In this document: positions 4,717-5,326 of the stretch, in pieces
Position numbering within the stretch: the stretch's first letter is position 1
Layout: every line of letters starts with the position of its first letter
NCBI GenBank assembly: GCA_002789615.1
Contig: PFTO01000094.1
Location: forward strand, 8,016-13,341
Direction of reading: 5' to 3'
Origin: Acidobacteria bacterium CG_4_9_14_3_um_filter_49_7
GTDB taxonomy: Bacteria > Acidobacteriota > Holophagae > Thermotomaculales > Thermotomaculaceae
DNA: 5,326 bases
Position numbers and translations under genes: made by a program
The notes under the pieces: model-generated
Databases searched by the model: none
Seen by the model: only the letters and a program-made list of their open reading frames with translations
Told to the model about the DNA's origin: nothing

Positions 4717-5326
4717 GTTCAACAATATTGGTGTCGTTTACAAACCAAAAGCGGACTCCGAAAGGCTGAACCAGTCCTTTCTTGCGATTGAAAAGGCTTT
4801 GGTCAAGTGGGGTCTTGATCACGCTTTCTGCTATCAGGACATGCCGCAAGAGGCACTGGATAGCAAGCTCAGCACCCGCTTCAAGCGTGTTTCAAAAGAA
4901 CAGTTCCGGGGTACGGTGGACCTGGTGATTGTGCTGGGAGGAGACGGGACTCTGCTGTCTCTGGCACGGATGATGAGCCGGAGGGAGGTGCCGATTTTCG
5001 GTGTCAATCTTGGTCACCTGGGCTTCCTTACTGAAACGCCGGTGGACAATATCGACCACGCCCTGGGACAGCTCATCGCCGGCCAATTTACCTATGATAA
5101 CCGACTGATGCTCCACGGAGAAATTCTGGATCAGGATGACGAAGTCGTGGTCAGCGAAACTGTTCTCAATGATGTGGTGGTGAACAAGGCGGCACTGGCC
5201 CGGATTATGGATCTGAAGTTGACGATTGACGGGTCTTTCGCATCGGAGTACAAGTCAGACGGTCTGATTGTTTCCACACCGACCGGGTCCACCGCTTATT
5301 CACTGGCAGCAGGGGGCGCTATTATT
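4709..5326 (+). CDS. nadK: NAD kinase (first 206 codons; C-terminus beyond right edge)
   Basis: NAD kinase phosphorylates NAD+ at the 2'-OH of the adenosine ribose, with ATP or polyphosphate, and is the main cytoplasmic source of NADP. The frame from ATG 4709 stays open to the edge. It shows the family's GGDGT (77-81, with catalytic D79), then NLGHLGFLTE (100-109), the LND motif (N154, D155) and the NAD-binding SDGLIVSTPTGSTAYSLAAGG run (182-202). Family members have about 280-300 residues, so roughly 80-90 are missing past the edge. The start overlaps the tlyA stop by 8 bases in another frame. AAAGGT at about 4695-4700 serves as a modest ribosome site, so translational coupling to tlyA is likely. 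tlyA-nadK pairs, often followed by recN, recur across bacteria; recN would be a reasonable guess beyond the edge but is not seen. Confidence 0.95.
   Translation, partial: MAEFNNIGVVYKPKADSERLNQSFLAIEKALVKWGLDHAFCYQDMPQEALDSKLSTRFKRVSKEQFRGTVDLVIVLGGDGTLLSLARMMSRREVPIFGVNLGHLGFLTETPVDNIDHALGQLIAGQFTYDNRLMLHGEILDQDDEVVVSETVLNDVVVNKAALARIMDLKLTIDGSFASEYKSDGLIVSTPTGSTAYSLAAGGAII

Noticed and set aside
1..5326. Novel defence, mobile or secondary-metabolite system
   Set aside because: Every long coding region belongs to a well-known family (TrpB, acyl-CoA dehydrogenase, TlyA, NAD kinase). There is no transposase, integrase, nuclease or unknown multi-gene cluster.

Overview
The window looks like bacterial chromosome with ordinary housekeeping and metabolic genes. 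Start sites carry Shine-Dalgarno sequences, one promoter is close to the sigma-70 consensus, and spacers are short. I see no phage, insertion sequence, CRISPR array, RNA gene or defence system. The organism cannot be named from this sequence. A paired short-chain acyl-CoA dehydrogenase operon, a TlyA/NAD kinase overlap and spacers rich in short tandem repeats fit a fatty- or amino-acid-degrading heterotroph, possibly from a poorly cultured Gram-negative lineage; that is inference.

Layout. Positions 1-1009 (minus) hold the first 336 codons of trpB, cut by the left edge. Upstream on the same strand (about 1250 down to 1010) is a complete candidate trp attenuation control region: a TTGACA promoter, a perfect Shine-Dalgarno, a 21-residue leader peptide ending SWVWRS with two near-adjacent Trp codons, and a leader with alternative hairpins and U-runs before the trpB ribosome binding site. 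The leader gene is new here because it is only 66 bases long. Positions 1250-1447 are a divergent spacer with degenerate tandem repeats and an extended -10 promoter for the plus-strand genes.

Positions 1448-3737 (plus) hold two acyl-CoA dehydrogenases 4 bases apart. They align without a gap from residue 1 through the catalytic glutamate at residue 363 in both, so they are a tandem duplication with probably divergent substrates. No electron-transfer flavoprotein genes are in view. The 3738-3906 spacer has a 4.7-copy heptamer repeat and ends in a stable hairpin whose right arm contains the whole Shine-Dalgarno of the next gene.

Positions 3907-4716 hold tlyA, an rRNA 2'-O-methyltransferase with its K-D-K-E residues intact. 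Its end overlaps by 8 bases the start of nadK (4709 to the right edge), the first 206 codons of NAD kinase. tlyA-nadK adjacency is common in bacteria.

The least ordinary parts are non-coding: the trp leader/attenuator placed directly before trpB, and the SD-masking hairpin before tlyA.
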